Below, piece after piece: positions 41,247 through 42,238 of a stretch of 42,238 nucleotides of DNA. Each line of letters opens with the position of its first letter. The stretch's first letter is position 1. The notes below the pieces were generated by a model. It had not been told where the DNA came from. It searched no databases and was given only the letters and a program-made list of their open reading frames with translations. The stretch covers positions 1-42,238 of the forward strand of contig JABXJT010000039.1 in assembly GCA_013375455.1 (NCBI GenBank), in the 5' to 3' direction. Origin of the DNA: Candidatus Helarchaeota archaeon. GTDB lineage: Archaea > Asgardarchaeota > Lokiarchaeia > Helarchaeales > HEL-GB-A. Position numbers and translations under genes: made by a program.

Positions 41247-41882
41247 ATGAGCGCGCCGCCCGGGGGATCGTTTCTCCCATTCATGACAAGTGTCACAACT
41301 GATATTTATGAACGTATTGAAAAATTAACGCATTCCCTTAGTGAAATAGGGGAATTAATTAAGAACACGATACTAGGGATCGAGGAAAATTTCAATAAAA
41401 TTGTAAAATCTATTCAAGAGATGGTTGAACAGGGCGAGATGAATAAGGAAATGACCCTTCAGGCATTTGCGGATTCCATGAATACCCTCATCCAGCAAAT
41501 TAGGTCAATCCGAGATGAGAACATTAGAGGATTTCAGAACGCCCAAACCCAGCAAATGATCGATGCAGCAAATAATACTGCTCTCATACTAGAAGCACGC
41601 ATGTCCGACATCCAAATTGCATTTTTAATAAGTGGATTACATGCATTGATGAACGCAATAAAAACAGGGAAAGTTGTCGGAATTCCTGTTCCTACTGCGG
41701 GTGCTCCAGCGCCTGCAGCGAGCCAAGCAGGAGGAGCCCAGATTGCGGCACCGATTCCAAGCATAAAAGCCAAAGGAGAAAAGAAAAGTTTTTTTGGTAA
41801 GGGTGCTAGAAAGAAGACCCACGATGAAATCATGGAAGAAAAAAGGAAAAAGGACGCAATGTTCCGGAAATTCCTACGATAA
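41247..41882 (+). CDS. Helical protein with Pro/Ala linker and basic tail
   Basis: 211 aa. Residues 14-140 are helical with coiled-coil character (YERIEKLTHSLSEIGELIKN and on), about 147-172 is a Pro/Ala/Gly/Gln-rich linker (GAPAPAASQAGGAQ), and about 175-211 a strongly basic helical tail (SFFGKGARKKTHDEIMEEK). The start follows the stop of the preceding gene without a gap. The linker resembles those of the Rab fusion and the coiled-coil protein at 39065. A scaffold bound to membrane lipid or nucleic acid by the tail is possible. Confidence 0.7.
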   Translation: MSAPPGGSFLPFMTSVTTDIYERIEKLTHSLSEIGELIKNTILGIEENFNKIVKSIQEMVEQGEMNKEMTLQAFADSMNTLIQQIRSIRDENIRGFQNAQTQQMIDAANNTALILEARMSDIQIAFLISGLHALMNAIKTGKVVGIPVPTAGAPAPAASQAGGAQIAAPIPSIKAKGEKKSFFGKGARKKTHDEIMEEKRKKDAMFRKFLR

Positions 41883-41892
41883 TCTTTTTTTG

Positions 41893-42238
41893 TTATTTGA
41901 AGAGATCTGATGGTTTAATTAAACTATCTTCCCGGGTTCCGCCCGCTTGTTGGGGGCCACCTTGTTGAGGTTGCCCTGCAGGGGCAGCTTGACCTGTTAC
42001 TGGACCTGCAGATCTCATCGCCCCAAGAAATTCTTGAACTTGGCGTAATGCATTTTGAATTTGAAACGCTTGAACGCCTTTTTGTAACATGTTAATTGCA
42101 TTCTGAAGTGATTCGCCAGCGGCCATTAAGTTTTGGATCCCAGGGGTTCGAGAAAGACTTTCTATCAATGTTTGGGAATTTTTCATTATCATCTGTGTTT
42201 CTCTTAGTAAATCTTCATTTACTTTAACGGCAGAAACC
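41893..42238 (-). CDS. Helical protein with Gln/Gly/Pro-rich C-terminus (5' truncated by window)
   Basis: The frame is open from the stop at 41893 to the window edge, giving 114 visible residues. Although an ATG occurs at 42192, the codons before it (VKVNEDLLRETQMIM) continue the same helical pattern, so the true start lies beyond the window. The N-terminal part is helical (LIESLSRTPGIQNL, LQKGVQAFQIQNALRQV); the end is low complexity (GQAAPAGQPQQGGPQQAGG) with a conserved-looking last motif SLIKPSDLFK. It converges with the 211-aa gene, 10 nt apart. Confidence 0.7.
   Translation of the reverse strand, partial: VSAVKVNEDLLRETQMIMKNSQTLIESLSRTPGIQNLMAAGESLQNAINMLQKGVQAFQIQNALRQVQEFLGAMRSAGPVTGQAAPAGQPQQGGPQQAGGTREDSLIKPSDLFK

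Overview
This 42 kb window (about 40% G+C by eye, densely coded, no rRNA, CRISPR or insertion sequence seen) looks like the chromosome of an Asgard archaeon, most likely a Lokiarchaeota-like lineage. The evidence is two Rab/Ras-type small GTPases, an archaeal-type glutamyl-tRNA synthetase, an archaeal/eukaryotic selenocysteine pathway (SelB, SepSecS and a 9+4 fold tRNA-Sec), an intron-bearing tRNA with archaeal bulge-helix-bulge splice sites, and many zinc-ribbon proteins. Lineage assignment is inference from gene content.

Layout. 0-3.3 kb: tail of a membrane protein, a PIG-L deacetylase, then an SCP2 - M24 peptidase - SDR operon. 3.3-5.3 kb: a small protein and a two-gene unit ending in a PIN-domain protein. 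5.4-8.6 kb: a thiolase convergent with a cis-prenyltransferase (lipid carrier synthesis) that is translationally coupled to a TIM-barrel-like protein. 8.7-10.3 kb: an AbiEii-like nucleotidyltransferase flanked by two 39-residue single-span membrane micropeptides that share a C-terminal motif. 10.3-16.2 kb: acyl-CoA/beta-keto acid genes (SDR, BKACE, two tandem NDP-forming acyl-CoA synthetase alpha-type proteins, a second thiolase). 16.3-17.3 kb: a membrane protein and a parvulin. 17.4-22.1 kb: a five-gene minus-strand operon gltX - M42 aminopeptidase - MtxX-like - NfeD-like - zinc-ribbon membrane protein. 22.2-23.3 kb: a Rab-like GTPase fused through a long Pro/Ala linker to a zinc ribbon.

23.5-31.0 kb is a distinctive metabolic module. 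Two SCP2/alcohol-dehydrogenase pairs lie in mirror-image order, followed by a tungsten-type aldehyde:ferredoxin oxidoreductase, an acyl-CoA ligase and a third SCP2. Read together, these could take an alcohol through aldehyde and acid to acyl-CoA (or the reverse), with SCP2 proteins as lipid carriers; the two thiolases, SDRs and BKACE elsewhere in the window would serve downstream beta-oxidation or keto-acid chemistry. A predicted nucleotidyltransferase and a second Rab-like GTPase follow.

32.9-38.2 kb is an RNA/selenium island: a tRNA-Ile(UAU) gene with two apparent introns, selB and SepSecS overlapping by 4 nt, an unknown 238-aa protein, tRNA-Sec(UCA) on the opposite strand, a small zinc-ribbon protein and an AIR-synthase/SelD-related protein. 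38.2-42.2 kb holds a 51-aa membrane micropeptide, a Cys-rich basic protein, a zinc-ribbon/Pro-rich/coiled-coil protein, and a NfeD-like membrane protein followed by helical, low-complexity proteins that run off the window. No intergenic stretch exceeds about 260 nt.
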